Source of the DNA: Rhizobium brockwellii
GTDB lineage: Bacteria > Pseudomonadota > Alphaproteobacteria > Rhizobiales > Rhizobiaceae
Direction: 5' to 3'
Assembly: GCF_000769405.2 (NCBI RefSeq)
Contig: NZ_CP053441.1
Coordinates: 124,001-188,000 of the forward strand
DNA length: 64,000 nucleotides
Below are positions 47,350 through 56,038 of the stretch, piece after piece. Positions within the stretch are counted from its first letter, which is position 1. Each line of letters begins with the position of its first letter. Under the pieces are notes generated by a model. The model worked only from the letters and a program-made list of their open reading frames with translations. It was not told where the DNA came from and did no database searches. The position numbers were made by a program, and so were the translations under genes.

Positions 47350-48276
47350 TCAGACGTGCAGCCGCATGATGATATCGCGTCCGTGATTTCCGAAGCCACG
47401 GCCGAAAATATTGACGCCACCGGTATGGCCGGCATTCTCGGCGATGCCGACCCGGAGCCGGATCGAGGAATGCTGGGTAAGGGCGAGATCGCTGAGCGTG
47501 ACATTCGAGGCGGCGATACCGTCGATGAAGGTTCCGCGCGTGGAGATGCGCCAGGTCTTCATCATCCCATATTGCGAGCCCTCGAGCTTCCACCATGCCG
47601 GCGTGAAGGCGCCGCGCTTGTCGCCGTAGTCGCCGGGCGAGGTCCAGGTTCCGATCGCCATTCCATTGACCCAGAGGGTTATGTCAGACGGCCAGTCCGG
47701 ATTGGTGCCGGGCACCTCGGACGACAGCTCCAGCGAAAACTCGATGGCGCGGATATCCTTGTTCAACACCTTGGCATTGTTTGGGAATTTATATTCCACA
47801 TAGCCCCTGCCGAACCAGACGAGCCCGGCCTGCATGCGCTGCGGATCGAGGAAATAGTCGGGAACATCGAGGGGGCCGATGACGCTCTCGGTGGAGCAAA
47901 GACCACATGGCGCATGGACGTCGCAACTGGTGTAGAGCCCGACCGGCATCTCGACTTCGATAATATTGTTGGCCCTTTGGGCGGCACTTTCCTCAAAGCT
48001 GATCAGAATTTCGCTGTAGATCGCCGAGCAGATCTTCTGGTTTCCCTTGCGGGCCTTCGTCAGCTGGGAATCGACAAGCCGGGCGTCTTCCAAAATCTGG
48101 ATCCCGGTGGCGACGGTGGATTGGGGAAGGGAAAGAGCACGCGCGATATCGTTGATATTCATCGGCCCTTTGGCGCAGAGCAGCTTGAGCATCTCTAGCC
48201 GCGCCGGCGCCGAAAGCGCGCGTATCGCATCATTATTCTCGCCGGCGGCAATCGTCAAAAACGAGCGTTCCATCAT
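47350..48276 (-). CDS. ArsR-type transcriptional regulator with C-terminal effector domain
   Basis: 308 aa. N-terminal winged HTH (about 12-85; SAPARLEMLKLLCAKGPMNI, then ARALSLPQSTVATGIQILED) and a 200-residue beta-rich C-terminal domain with cysteines CDVHAPCGLC, probably for ligand or metal. Similar proteins are annotated as predicted transcriptional regulators (COG4189). It lies directly upstream of, and codirectional with, the GH51/importer genes. A palindrome precedes its own start and a half-site (ATTTCCGAT at 47332-47340) lies between it and GH51, suggesting autoregulation and control of the operon. Confidence 0.72.
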   Translation of the reverse strand: MMERSFLTIAAGENNDAIRALSAPARLEMLKLLCAKGPMNINDIARALSLPQSTVATGIQILEDARLVDSQLTKARKGNQKICSAIYSEILISFEESAAQRANNIIEVEMPVGLYTSCDVHAPCGLCSTESVIGPLDVPDYFLDPQRMQAGLVWFGRGYVEYKFPNNAKVLNKDIRAIEFSLELSSEVPGTNPDWPSDITLWVNGMAIGTWTSPGDYGDKRGAFTPAWWKLEGSQYGMMKTWRISTRGTFIDGIAASNVTLSDLALTQHSSIRLRVGIAENAGHTGGVNIFGRGFGNHGRDIIMRLHV

Positions 48277-48285
48277 TCCCCCACC

Positions 48286-48315
48286 ATTTCCGATGAAATG
48301 ATGTATATCGGAAAT
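48286..48315. promoter_or_regulatory. Operator-like palindrome at the ArsR-type gene
   Basis: Perfect 9-bp arms ATTTCCGAT / ATCGGAAAT separated by 12 bases, 10 bases upstream of the regulator start codon. One arm recurs at 47332-47340 near the GH51 promoter region. Likely binding site of the regulator itself. Confidence 0.55.
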
Positions 48316-48368
48316 TATGATACATCAAGTGGGAATGCTTCGGCGGTTTGTAGGATAACGGCCCGGTT

Positions 48369-48558
48369 TCAAGCCGCCATGAATGAACGTGAAGCCCTTC
48401 CGACTTCCGATATGACGGCGGTATCCGGAGCGTTACGCGTCAAAGTCCGGCGCGTCTCGGATCGGCTGGCGGGGCGGAATTTCGAGCTCAATTCCCCCGA
48501 CCGATCGCAAGCGGGCGCGAATGGCATCGGCGAGATTCCTGATTGTTATGCTGGCCAT
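48369..48558 (-). pseudogene. Collapsed FitAB-type toxin-antitoxin remnant
   Basis: A 41-codon ORF (48558 to 48433, GGAGGTAGCG before ATG) begins MASITIRNL, like FitA antitoxins, and then jumps to what is normally their C-terminal tail: LADAIRARLRSVGGIELEIP and on to PDFDA. The middle (about 35-40 residues of the ribbon-helix-helix and linker) is missing. It was probably lost between the repeated pattern NLxxAIxAR. Downstream, 48431-48369 reads APDTAVISEVGRAS, resembling the DTNVISE start of FitB PIN toxins, then stops. Neither protein can be functional. The rest of 48316-48681 shows no gene. Confidence 0.55.
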
Positions 48559-48681
48559 CGCTACCTCCATTCATCAATGACAGCATATAAATCATTGATT
48601 GCATATCTCAAGCAACGGTCGCGAATGCGTTTCAGTCCTCAGCCTGGCAGGTCCACAACAAGAGTGGTCCGCCGGCCCGGA

Positions 48682-49971
48682 TCAATGTCCGGTCGCGTCA
48701 GATTGCAGATCGGCATCGGTCAGGGTTCCGAGGAAAGCGACGATGTCGTCGATCTCGGGATCGGTGAGGGCGGGGGCATCGCCCGGTTTCCTGCCGAAGG
48801 GCGGATCCTGGTTGAGATTGTCCCAATAGGCCTGCGGCAGGTCATCATATCTACGGACCGTGCCGTCTGAATTTTTCGGATACCAACGGCCGGGATCGCT
48901 GTCCCGCGTTGCATAGAAGGAGACGACGTCGCGCAACGAGTGGAAATAGCCATTGTGGAAGAAGCTCTTTTTCAGCGCGACATTGCGTAGTGTCGGGGTG
49001 CGGAACAGGCCGCAATATTCGCTGCGTCCGGCAAAGTCGGTGCGCTGAGGGCCGCAAAGGCCGAGATCGTGATAGTTGGGATCGTTGTTGGCGGGTATCG
49101 CCATGTTGCGGGGTGCGGCGAGCCCGAGGAAGCCGAAGTCTGAAAATTGCGGCGGCTCGCCGTCATTGGCGGGCTCGCTTAAGTGACAGCTCGAACAGTT
49201 GCCCTTGGCTGGGTCCTCGAACAGCCGTCGTCCGTGCAGCTCCTGCGCCGTCAGCGTCGCTTTGCCGGCGAGAAAGGCATCGTAGCGGCTGGAATAGGGA
49301 TAGAAATCCGGGCCGCTCTGTTCGAAGGTGGCGAGCGCCTCGACGGCGGCATCGAAGGCGTCCTTAGGATTGTCGAACACGGTCTCGCCGAAGACCGCCT
49401 TGATGTCGTCGGCATAGGCGGCCTTCTGCAGCTTCGCCACCACCTCGGCCGCATCCTTGTTGCCCATCTCGAAGGGCGAGAGCAGCGGTATCTTCGCCTG
49501 ATCGGCGCCGTGATCGACCCGGCCGTCCCAAGTCAGGCCGCCCGTCGGGCCATTGTCGACGCTTTCGTCGCCCTCGTCCTCGGAATCGTAATAATGCTCG
49601 GTGAAAGCAGGCACCGATTGCAGATAGCGCAGCGTCGGAACGGCGCGCAGGCCCGGCTGGTCTCCATGTTCGCCACCCATTTCAACCGGCATGGCCGATG
49701 CCGGGCCGAAGGCATGAGCCGGATCATGGCAGGACGCGCAGGCCTGGAGCCCCGAGGCCGACAGCGAGGGATCTGAGAATATCTTGCGGCCGAGCGCGGT
49801 GAGCGTTTCGGCCCGGGCGAAGGCTTCCGTTCGCGACATCGGTCCGGGATGAACGCCGGCGGCGGTCGCCGCGCTGCTTTGCCGCAGCGGAAGAAGGGCA
49901 AGACAGACCGCCGTTGTTGCCATGCCGACGGCCAGGCCGGAGCGCACAAGCCAAAAAGTCTTCGTCGTCAT
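48682..49971 (-). CDS. Di-haem cytochrome c peroxidase family protein
   Basis: 429 aa. N-terminal signal (about 1-35), then two haem c sites: CASCH at 78-82 and CSSCH at 259-263. These are the landmarks of bacterial cytochrome c peroxidases and MauG-like enzymes, which reduce hydrogen peroxide or oxidise proteins in the periplasm. It is longer than classical CCPs by about 80 residues. Divergent from the phosphatase gene across about 200 bp and probably monocistronic. Confidence 0.8.
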   Translation of the reverse strand: MTTKTFWLVRSGLAVGMATTAVCLALLPLRQSSAATAAGVHPGPMSRTEAFARAETLTALGRKIFSDPSLSASGLQACASCHDPAHAFGPASAMPVEMGGEHGDQPGLRAVPTLRYLQSVPAFTEHYYDSEDEGDESVDNGPTGGLTWDGRVDHGADQAKIPLLSPFEMGNKDAAEVVAKLQKAAYADDIKAVFGETVFDNPKDAFDAAVEALATFEQSGPDFYPYSSRYDAFLAGKATLTAQELHGRRLFEDPAKGNCSSCHLSEPANDGEPPQFSDFGFLGLAAPRNMAIPANNDPNYHDLGLCGPQRTDFAGRSEYCGLFRTPTLRNVALKKSFFHNGYFHSLRDVVSFYATRDSDPGRWYPKNSDGTVRRYDDLPQAYWDNLNQDPPFGRKPGDAPALTDPEIDDIVAFLGTLTDADLQSDATGH

Positions 49972-50169
49972 GATAAGGATTCCAATAAGTTAGTACTGGT
50001 TTCCGCCATGATCGAACCAAGCTGCAACAAATTGATGACGGCCACCTCCTGCGGCATCACGGCAAGTCCTGATGTCACAAAGTTGATAGACGGCCGGAAT
50101 AGCGTCGAGGTGCCCCCGAGCGTTCTCCGCTCCCTCTAGCCAACGCCCCCTAGCCATGAGGTACTCCCC

Positions 50170-51714
50170 GTGAAAAGACTGAACCTCCTCCATTCCATCT
50201 GTCTCGCCGGATCGGCCATCGTGCCGGTTGCGGTGGCGACGGCAGCGCATGCGGCGCCGGCCGGTTACGACAAGATCGACAATGTCGTCGTCATCTATGC
50301 CGAAAACCGCAGCTTCGATAATCTCTACGGCAGCTTTCCCGGCGTCGACGGGCTCTCGAACGCGACCGCCGATCGCGTCCGCCAGCTCGACCGCGATGGC
50401 CAGCCGCTGTCCGAACTGCCGCCGGCCTGGGGCGGCCTCACCGCCAAGGGTGTCTCGCCTGCCGTCACCGAGGCGCAGTCGGCCCATCTTGCCAACGCCT
50501 CCTTCGCGATCGACGATCCGAAGGGTTTCGCAGAGGCGCCTTCGGTCATCACCCGCGACCTATGGCATCGCTTCTACCAGGAGCAGATGCAGATCGACGG
50601 CGGCAAGAACGACAAGTTCGTCGCCTGGGCCGATTCCGGCAGCCTGGTCATGGGTCATTACGACGGCTCCATCCTGCCGATGTGGCAGGTCGCCAAGAAA
50701 TACGTCATTGCCGACAACTTCTTCCAGGGCGCCTTCGGCGGTTCGTTCCTCAATCACTTCGCGCTGGTCTGCGCCTGCGCGCCCTATTATCCGGATGCCG
50801 ACAAGAGCCCGGCTAAGCCCACCATCGCCAAGGTCGATGCGGACGGCACGTCGCTGACCGTCGCGGAAAACGCCCCGAAGTCGGCGCTGGAGGGCGCCCC
50901 GAAATTCGTCTCCGACGGCACGCTGACGCCTGACTTCTACGCCGTCAACACCATGCAGCCGCCCTACCAGCCGAGCGCCAATCCGCCGGCCAAGGACGGT
51001 GACGCGGCCTATGCCGATCCGGCGGCCGCAACAACGCTGCCGCCGCAGCATGAAATCACCATCGGCGACCTCATGTCGCTGAAGGGCGTCAGCTGGGCCT
51101 GGTATAGCGGCGCCTGGCAGGCAGCCCTGGACGGCAAGAATGGCACGCCGGTGCCGAACTTCCAGTTCCACCACCAGCCGTTCAACTATTTCGCCAATTT
51201 CGCGCCTGGCACCCCGGCGCGTGCGGAGCATCTGAGGGATGGCGGCCTTGGCGGCGAAGCCTTCCTCAAGGATATCGACGATGGCAAGCTGCCGGCGGTT
51301 TCCTTCTACAAGCCGCAGGGCAACCTCAACGAACATGGCGGATATGCCGATGTTTCGAGCGGCGACCAGCATCTTGCCGATATCGTCTCCCACCTCGAGA
51401 AGAGCCCGCAATGGGGCCATATGCTCGTCATCGTCACTTATGACGAGAATGGCGGCTTCTGGGATCACGTCGCGCCGCCGAAGGCCGATCGCTGGGGTCC
51501 GGGCAACCGTATTCCGGCCTTCATCATCTCACCCTTCGCCAAGGGCGGCATGGTCGATCACACCCAATACGACACGACGTCGATCATCCGCTTCATCACT
51601 GCGCGCTACGATCTGCCGGTGCTGCCGGGGATCATCGCCCGCGACAAGGCGCTGCGCAATAACGACCGGCCGCCAATGGGTGACCTGACGGCCGCGCTCG
51701 ATTTGACGCATTGA
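50170..51714 (+). CDS. Acid phosphatase / phospholipase C-like phosphoesterase (AcpA type)
   Basis: 514 aa. Sec signal peptide (about 1-29, AHA-AP) followed by a phosphoesterase domain (PF04185). Motifs: VVIYAENRSFDNLYG with the ENRSFD active-site signature, FGGSFLNHFAL, and VTYDENGGFWDHV with the late metal ligands. Family members hydrolyse phosphate esters or phospholipids outside the cytoplasm and help phosphate scavenging. The start is GTG 50170 with GAGGT nine bases before. A GC hairpin follows the stop. Confidence 0.78.
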   Translation: MKRLNLLHSICLAGSAIVPVAVATAAHAAPAGYDKIDNVVVIYAENRSFDNLYGSFPGVDGLSNATADRVRQLDRDGQPLSELPPAWGGLTAKGVSPAVTEAQSAHLANASFAIDDPKGFAEAPSVITRDLWHRFYQEQMQIDGGKNDKFVAWADSGSLVMGHYDGSILPMWQVAKKYVIADNFFQGAFGGSFLNHFALVCACAPYYPDADKSPAKPTIAKVDADGTSLTVAENAPKSALEGAPKFVSDGTLTPDFYAVNTMQPPYQPSANPPAKDGDAAYADPAAATTLPPQHEITIGDLMSLKGVSWAWYSGAWQAALDGKNGTPVPNFQFHHQPFNYFANFAPGTPARAEHLRDGGLGGEAFLKDIDDGKLPAVSFYKPQGNLNEHGGYADVSSGDQHLADIVSHLEKSPQWGHMLVIVTYDENGGFWDHVAPPKADRWGPGNRIPAFIISPFAKGGMVDHTQYDTTSIIRFITARYDLPVLPGIIARDKALRNNDRPPMGDLTAALDLTH

Positions 51715-51720
51715 CCGATT

Positions 51721-51752
51721 GGAGCGGCCCCTGTTCTAACCGGGGCCGCTCC
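51721..51752. terminator. Hairpin terminator between convergent genes
   Basis: Perfect 11-bp stem GGAGCGGCCCC / GGGGCCGCTCC with 10-base loop, 7 bases after the phosphatase stop and facing the end of pcaR. The T-run is weak (ATCTCCTT), so termination is likely but not certain. Confidence 0.65.
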
Positions 51753-51770
51753 ATCTCCTTCTGTTACGCA

Positions 51771-51812
51771 TTCCGGACGCAAAAACCGCTGCGCACTTTT
51801 GCTGGAACTGCT
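51771..51812. repeat. Half of a RIME-like repeat
   Basis: Inverted copy of the first part of the repeat at 25406: on the minus strand AAGCAGTTCCAGCAAAAGTG then CGGTTTTTGCGTCCGGAA. It lies directly after the pcaR stop. Confidence 0.55.
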
Positions 51813-51817
51813 TACCG

Positions 51818-52576
51818 TCACCGGCGCAGCAGCGGCCGCAACGCGGCCTGTGTTTCCTTCAGCAGCGGCAGATAGCGTTCCTTCATCTCCGCGGCGGGGA
51901 CGAGGGCGGCCGGCGCGCCGATATTGATCGCCGCGACCGTTTCGCCGCGGTCGTTGTCAACAGGCACGGCGATGGAGCAGAGGCCGATCTCCAGCTCCTG
52001 ATCGATGATGGCGTAACCCTCGGCGCGGACCCGGCGGAATTCGGTGACGAGGTCCTCGGGGTCGGTCTTGGTATTCGGCGTGTTTTGCCTCAGCTCGCTG
52101 CGGGCGATGATGGCGCGCGCCTCGCTCTCGGCAAGGGCTGCGAGCAGCACGCGCCCCATCGAGGCGCAGTAGGCGGGCAGGCGGCTGCCGGGGGTGAGGT
52201 TGATCGACATGACGCGGCGCTGCGAAGCGCGGGCGATATAGACGATGTCGGTGCCGTCGAGCACCGAAGCCGAGGCGCTCTGGCCGGCCTTTTCCGAAAG
52301 ATGATCGAGATGCGGCTGCAGCAGCGCCGGCAGCGGCGTCGCCGCGAGATAGGCATGGCCAAGACGCAGGATCTTCGGCGTCAGCGTGAAGAACTTGCCG
52401 TCATAATCGGCATAACCGAGCTCGGCGAGCGTCAGCAGCGAGCGGCGCACAGTGGCGCGGTCAAGCTCGGTCAGCTTCGATGCCTCGGCGATGGAAAGCC
52501 GCTGCCGGGTTTCACCGAAAGCTTCGATAACCTTCAGGCCGCGGGCGAAGCCGCTGACGAAATCCGTTTCGCGCAT
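51818..52576 (-). CDS. pcaR: IclR-family regulator of the pca genes
   Basis: 252 aa. N-terminal winged HTH (about 10-70; FARGLKVIEAFGETRQRLSI, RATVRRSLLTLAELGY) and an IclR effector domain. It resembles PcaR/PcaU/PobR regulators, which sense beta-ketoadipate or related aromatics. Divergent from pcaIJF, with a strong palindrome between them. Probably activates pcaIJF in response to beta-ketoadipate and represses itself (family knowledge). Confidence 0.8.
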   Translation of the reverse strand: MRETDFVSGFARGLKVIEAFGETRQRLSIAEASKLTELDRATVRRSLLTLAELGYADYDGKFFTLTPKILRLGHAYLAATPLPALLQPHLDHLSEKAGQSASASVLDGTDIVYIARASQRRVMSINLTPGSRLPAYCASMGRVLLAALAESEARAIIARSELRQNTPNTKTDPEDLVTEFRRVRAEGYAIIDQELEIGLCSIAVPVDNDRGETVAAINIGAPAALVPAAEMKERYLPLLKETQAALRPLLRR

Positions 52577-52605
52577 GGGTTTGGTTCTCCGATCGATTCA
52601 TCCAT

Positions 52606-52644
52606 TTTGTGCGATATATGAACAAATGTCAAATATCGCACAAA
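52606..52644. promoter_or_regulatory. PcaR operator between pcaR and pcaI
   Basis: Perfect 12-bp arms TTTGTGCGATAT / ATATCGCACAAA separated by 15 bases, 30 bases before the pcaR start and 95 before pcaI. The GTGCGATA / TATCGCAC core resembles sites of PcaR/PcaU/PobR-type IclR regulators. Confidence 0.75.
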
Positions 52645-52738
52645 TTTCTTGCCGTCCGGCCCGCTGCGCTTTATCCCTGACTCTCAAAGGACGGGAGGGC
52701 CAGTTTCCCGGCCGCATCTAGCCAAGGAGAGGTCCCGC

Positions 52739-53446
52739 ATGGACAAGACAGTCGGGAGCACGGCGGAAGCCGTCTCTGAGATCGGAGATGGCGCGACCGT
52801 CATGATCGGTGGTTTTGGTGGCTCGGGCGCGCCGATCGAGCTCATTCATGCCTTGATCGACAAGGGCTCCAAGGGCCTCACCGTGATCAACAACAATGCC
52901 GGCAACGGGCGCATCGGTATCGCTGCGATGATCGATGCCGGCATGGTCAGAAAGATGATCTGCTCATTCCCGCGTTCGTCGGATCCGCGCGCCTTCACCG
53001 ATAAATATCTGGCCGGCGAAATCGAGCTCGAGCTGGTGCCGCAGGGAACCCTTGCCGAGCGCATCCGCGCCGGCGGGGCCGGTATCCCGGCTTTCTATAC
53101 GCCGACGGCCTACGGCACCGAACTGGCCAACGGTAAGGTCATCGCCGAATTCGATGGCCGCCATTACGTGCAGGAGCGCTGGCTGAAGGCCGACTTCGCA
53201 ATCGTCAAGGCTGAGATCGGCGACATCCAGGGCAACCTCACCTACAACAAGGCCGGCCGCAACTTCAATCCGCTGATGTGCATGGCGGCGGCGAAGACCA
53301 TCGTCCAGGTCTCATCCATCGTGCCGGCCGGCGGCATCGATCCCGAGCATGTGGTGACACCAGGCATCTTCGTCGACCGCGTCGTCACTGTTCCCAATCC
53401 CCAGCAGGAAGAAGAGCTCATTCGAGCCGGAGTGGCCTACGTATGA
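52739..53446 (+). CDS. pcaI: 3-oxoadipate CoA-transferase subunit A
   Basis: 235 aa. CoA-transferase family I, subunit A: the glycine-rich GGFGGSGAP (24-32) is the oxyanion/CoA-binding segment. Moves CoA from succinyl-CoA to beta-ketoadipate. ATG 52739 follows AAGGAGAGGTCCCGC. The stop overlaps the pcaJ start (ATGA), as expected for subunits made in equal amounts. Confidence 0.87.
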   Translation: MDKTVGSTAEAVSEIGDGATVMIGGFGGSGAPIELIHALIDKGSKGLTVINNNAGNGRIGIAAMIDAGMVRKMICSFPRSSDPRAFTDKYLAGEIELELVPQGTLAERIRAGGAGIPAFYTPTAYGTELANGKVIAEFDGRHYVQERWLKADFAIVKAEIGDIQGNLTYNKAGRNFNPLMCMAAAKTIVQVSSIVPAGGIDPEHVVTPGIFVDRVVTVPNPQQEEELIRAGVAYV

Positions 53447-54132
53447 CCATCGATACTCGCGAAGACATCAAGCTTTCCAATGCGCAGATCGCCTGGCGCG
53501 CCGCGCAGGACATCGCCGACGGCGCCTATGTCAACCTCGGCATCGGCTTTCCCGAAATGGTCGCCCGCTATCAGCCACCCGGCCGCCAAGCGATCTTCCA
53601 CACGGAAAACGGCATCCTGAATTTCGGCGAACCGCCGGCGGCAGGCCAGGAAGATTGGGACCTGATCAACGCCGGCAAGAAGGCGGTGACGCTGAAGCCG
53701 GGTGCTGCCTTCTTCCATCACGCCGACAGCTTCGCCATGGTGCGCGGCGGCCATCTCGACGTCGCGATCCTCGGCGCCTATCAGGTTGCCCAGAGCGGCG
53801 ACCTTGCCAACTGGCGGGTGGGCAGCAAAGGCGTGCCGGCCGTCGGCGGCGCCATGGACCTGGTGCACGGCGCCAAGCAGGTCTGCGTCATTACCGAGCA
53901 CGTCACCAAGACAGGCGAACCGAAACTGGTGGAGAAATGCACCTTCCCCCTGACCGGCGTTGCCTGCATCACCCGCGTCTATACCAGCCATGCCGTCATC
54001 GACATCGTCAGGGGACGCTTTGTCCTGCGCGAGAAGCTTGCCGCGATGTCGCAAGAGGAATTACAGGCGATGACCGGCGCGCCGCTGCACGTCGAGGGTC
54101 CGGTTGGCGACCTCGTCGTCCCGCAACTCTGA
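53443..54132 (+). CDS. pcaJ: 3-oxoadipate CoA-transferase subunit B
   Basis: 229 aa. Subunit B, with the catalytic glutamate in FHTENGIL and GIGFPEMVARY near the N-terminus; late GAMDLVHGAKQVCV is a family landmark. ATG 53443 overlaps pcaI; a longer frame from 53278 runs inside pcaI and is rejected. Nine bases separate it from pcaF. Confidence 0.87.
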   Translation: MTIDTREDIKLSNAQIAWRAAQDIADGAYVNLGIGFPEMVARYQPPGRQAIFHTENGILNFGEPPAAGQEDWDLINAGKKAVTLKPGAAFFHHADSFAMVRGGHLDVAILGAYQVAQSGDLANWRVGSKGVPAVGGAMDLVHGAKQVCVITEHVTKTGEPKLVEKCTFPLTGVACITRVYTSHAVIDIVRGRFVLREKLAAMSQEELQAMTGAPLHVEGPVGDLVVPQL

Positions 54133-54141
54133 GGAAAAGCC

Positions 54142-55347
54142 ATGACCGAAGCCTTTATCTGCGACTATATCAGAACGCCGATCGGCCGCTTCGCCGGCTC
54201 GCTGTCCCAGGTGCGCGCCGACGATCTCGGCGCGATCCCGCTGAAGGCATTGATGGCGCGCAACGGCGCCGTCGATTGGGACGCCGTCGACGACGTCATC
54301 TTCGGCTGCGCCAATCAGGCGGGCGAGGACAACCGCAATGTCGCGCGCATGTCGGCCCTGCTTGCCGGCCTGCCGATCGCAGTACCCGGCACGACGATCA
54401 ACCGGCTCTGCGGCTCCGGCATGGATGCGGTGATCACGGCGGCGCGCGCCATCCGCTCCGGCGAGGCCGAGCTGATGATATCAGGCGGCGTCGAGAGCAT
54501 GTCACGCGCGCCCTTCGTCATGCCGAAGGCCGAGACGGCCTTTTCACGGGCGGCGGAAATTCACGACACGACGATCGGCTGGCGCTTCGTCAACCCGCTG
54601 ATGAAGAAGCAATATGGCGTCGATTCCATGCCGGAGACCGGCGAGAACGTCGCCGAGGACTATCATGTCAGCCGCGAAGACCAGGATGCCTTCGCGGTGC
54701 GAAGCCAGGCGAAGGCGGCCGCCGCCCAGGCAAACGGACGGCTGGCGAAGGAAATCACCCCGGTGACCATCCCGCAGCGCAAGGGTGATCCTGTCGTCGT
54801 CGTCGAAGACGAGCATCCGCGTGCGACGACGATCGAAACGCTGGCGAAACTCGCGACGCCTTTCAAGAAGGAAGGCGGCACAGTGACGGCAGGCAATGCC
54901 TCCGGCGTCAATGACGGGGCGGCGGCGCTGATCGTCGCTTCCGAAGCGGCGGCGCGAAAATACGGCCTGACGCCGATCGCCCGCATCCTCGGCGGCGCGG
55001 CTGCCGCCGTTCCGCCAAGGGTGATGGGAGTCGGCCCGATCCCGGCCTCGCGCAAGCTGATGGCACGGCTCGGCATGACTCAGGAGCAGTTCGACGTGAT
55101 CGAACTCAACGAGGCCTTTGCCAGCCAGGGGCTGGCGGTGCTGCGCGCGCTCGAGATTGCCGACGATGATGCGCGGGTAAACCGCAATGGCGGCGCGATC
55201 GCGCTTGGCCATCCGCTTGGCATGTCGGGCGCACGCATCACCGGCACGGCGGCGCTCGAGCTTCTGCAGACCGGTGGACAATATTCGCTGTCGACCATGT
55301 GCATCGGCGTCGGGCAGGGGATTGCGATCGCACTTGAAAGGGTTTGA
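54142..55347 (+). CDS. pcaF: Beta-ketoadipyl-CoA thiolase
   Basis: 401 aa, standard thiolase length. Acyl-accepting C90 in NRLCGSG, catalytic His in GGAIALGHPLG, and second Cys in MCIGVGQG. Cleaves beta-ketoadipyl-CoA to succinyl-CoA and acetyl-CoA, completing the pathway. GAGGAAAAGCC precedes ATG 54142. Last gene of the pcaIJF operon. Confidence 0.9.
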   Translation: MTEAFICDYIRTPIGRFAGSLSQVRADDLGAIPLKALMARNGAVDWDAVDDVIFGCANQAGEDNRNVARMSALLAGLPIAVPGTTINRLCGSGMDAVITAARAIRSGEAELMISGGVESMSRAPFVMPKAETAFSRAAEIHDTTIGWRFVNPLMKKQYGVDSMPETGENVAEDYHVSREDQDAFAVRSQAKAAAAQANGRLAKEITPVTIPQRKGDPVVVVEDEHPRATTIETLAKLATPFKKEGGTVTAGNASGVNDGAAALIVASEAAARKYGLTPIARILGGAAAAVPPRVMGVGPIPASRKLMARLGMTQEQFDVIELNEAFASQGLAVLRALEIADDDARVNRNGGAIALGHPLGMSGARITGTAALELLQTGGQYSLSTMCIGVGQGIAIALERV

Positions 55348-55423
55348 GGTCGGGACGCTTCCAGCTTTCGCCGGAGGCTTTCGACCCGTTGCGCGCCATA
55401 TCAGGCTTCTGTAGAAATCGGAC

Positions 55424-55906
55424 ATGTTGATCCGACCCGCAGACAAGAATGATCAAAGCGCGATCTGGAGGATCATCGGTCCGACGATCCGCGCCGGCGA
55501 AACCTACGCGCTCGATCGCGATCTGAGCGAAGCGGATGCGCTGGCCTACTGGATGGGGCCGGACCGCGAGACCTTCGTCGCCGAAGAGGATGGCGCGATC
55601 CTCGGCACCTATTACATCAAGGCCAATCAGGCAGGCGGCGGCCGGCATGTCTGCAACTGCGGCTACATGACCGACGCTGCCGCGAGCGGCCGTGGCGTCG
55701 CCCGGCTGATGCATGAGCATTCCCTGGAGCATGCCCGCTTGCTGGGCTTTCGCGCCATGCAGTTCAATTTCGTGGTCAGCAGCAATGAACGCGCCGTTGG
55801 GCTGTGGCAATCTCTCGGCTTCGATATCGTCGGCCGGCTCCCTGGCGTCTTCCTTCATCCGACACAGGGTTACGTCGACGCATTGGTGATGTTTCGTACC
55901 CTCTAA
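55424..55906 (+). CDS. GNAT-family N-acetyltransferase
   Basis: 160 aa. GNAT fold with the acetyl-CoA loop in AASGRGVARLMHEHSLEHAR and the following VVSSNERAVGLWQSLGF. Substrate unknown; such stand-alone enzymes often acetylate toxins, amino acids or protein N-termini. The gene follows pcaF after 76 bp and need not be part of that operon. Confidence 0.75.
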   Translation: MLIRPADKNDQSAIWRIIGPTIRAGETYALDRDLSEADALAYWMGPDRETFVAEEDGAILGTYYIKANQAGGGRHVCNCGYMTDAAASGRGVARLMHEHSLEHARLLGFRAMQFNFVVSSNERAVGLWQSLGFDIVGRLPGVFLHPTQGYVDALVMFRTL

Positions 55907-56038
55907 GTGCGAAGAAAAAAGATGTGAGTGCGCTGTCGAATTCGCAGCGGTTCAAACGTCTTTGGATTGCAGGCGCAAAATGTGGCAGGCTTGCCGCATG
56001 CGTCGCGATCACTCTGTCGGCATGGAGGTTATGAAGCC

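Noticed and set aside
48298..48870. 190-codon plus-strand frame
   Set aside because: Antisense to the FitA remnant and to the end of the peroxidase gene, which both read sensibly on the minus strand.
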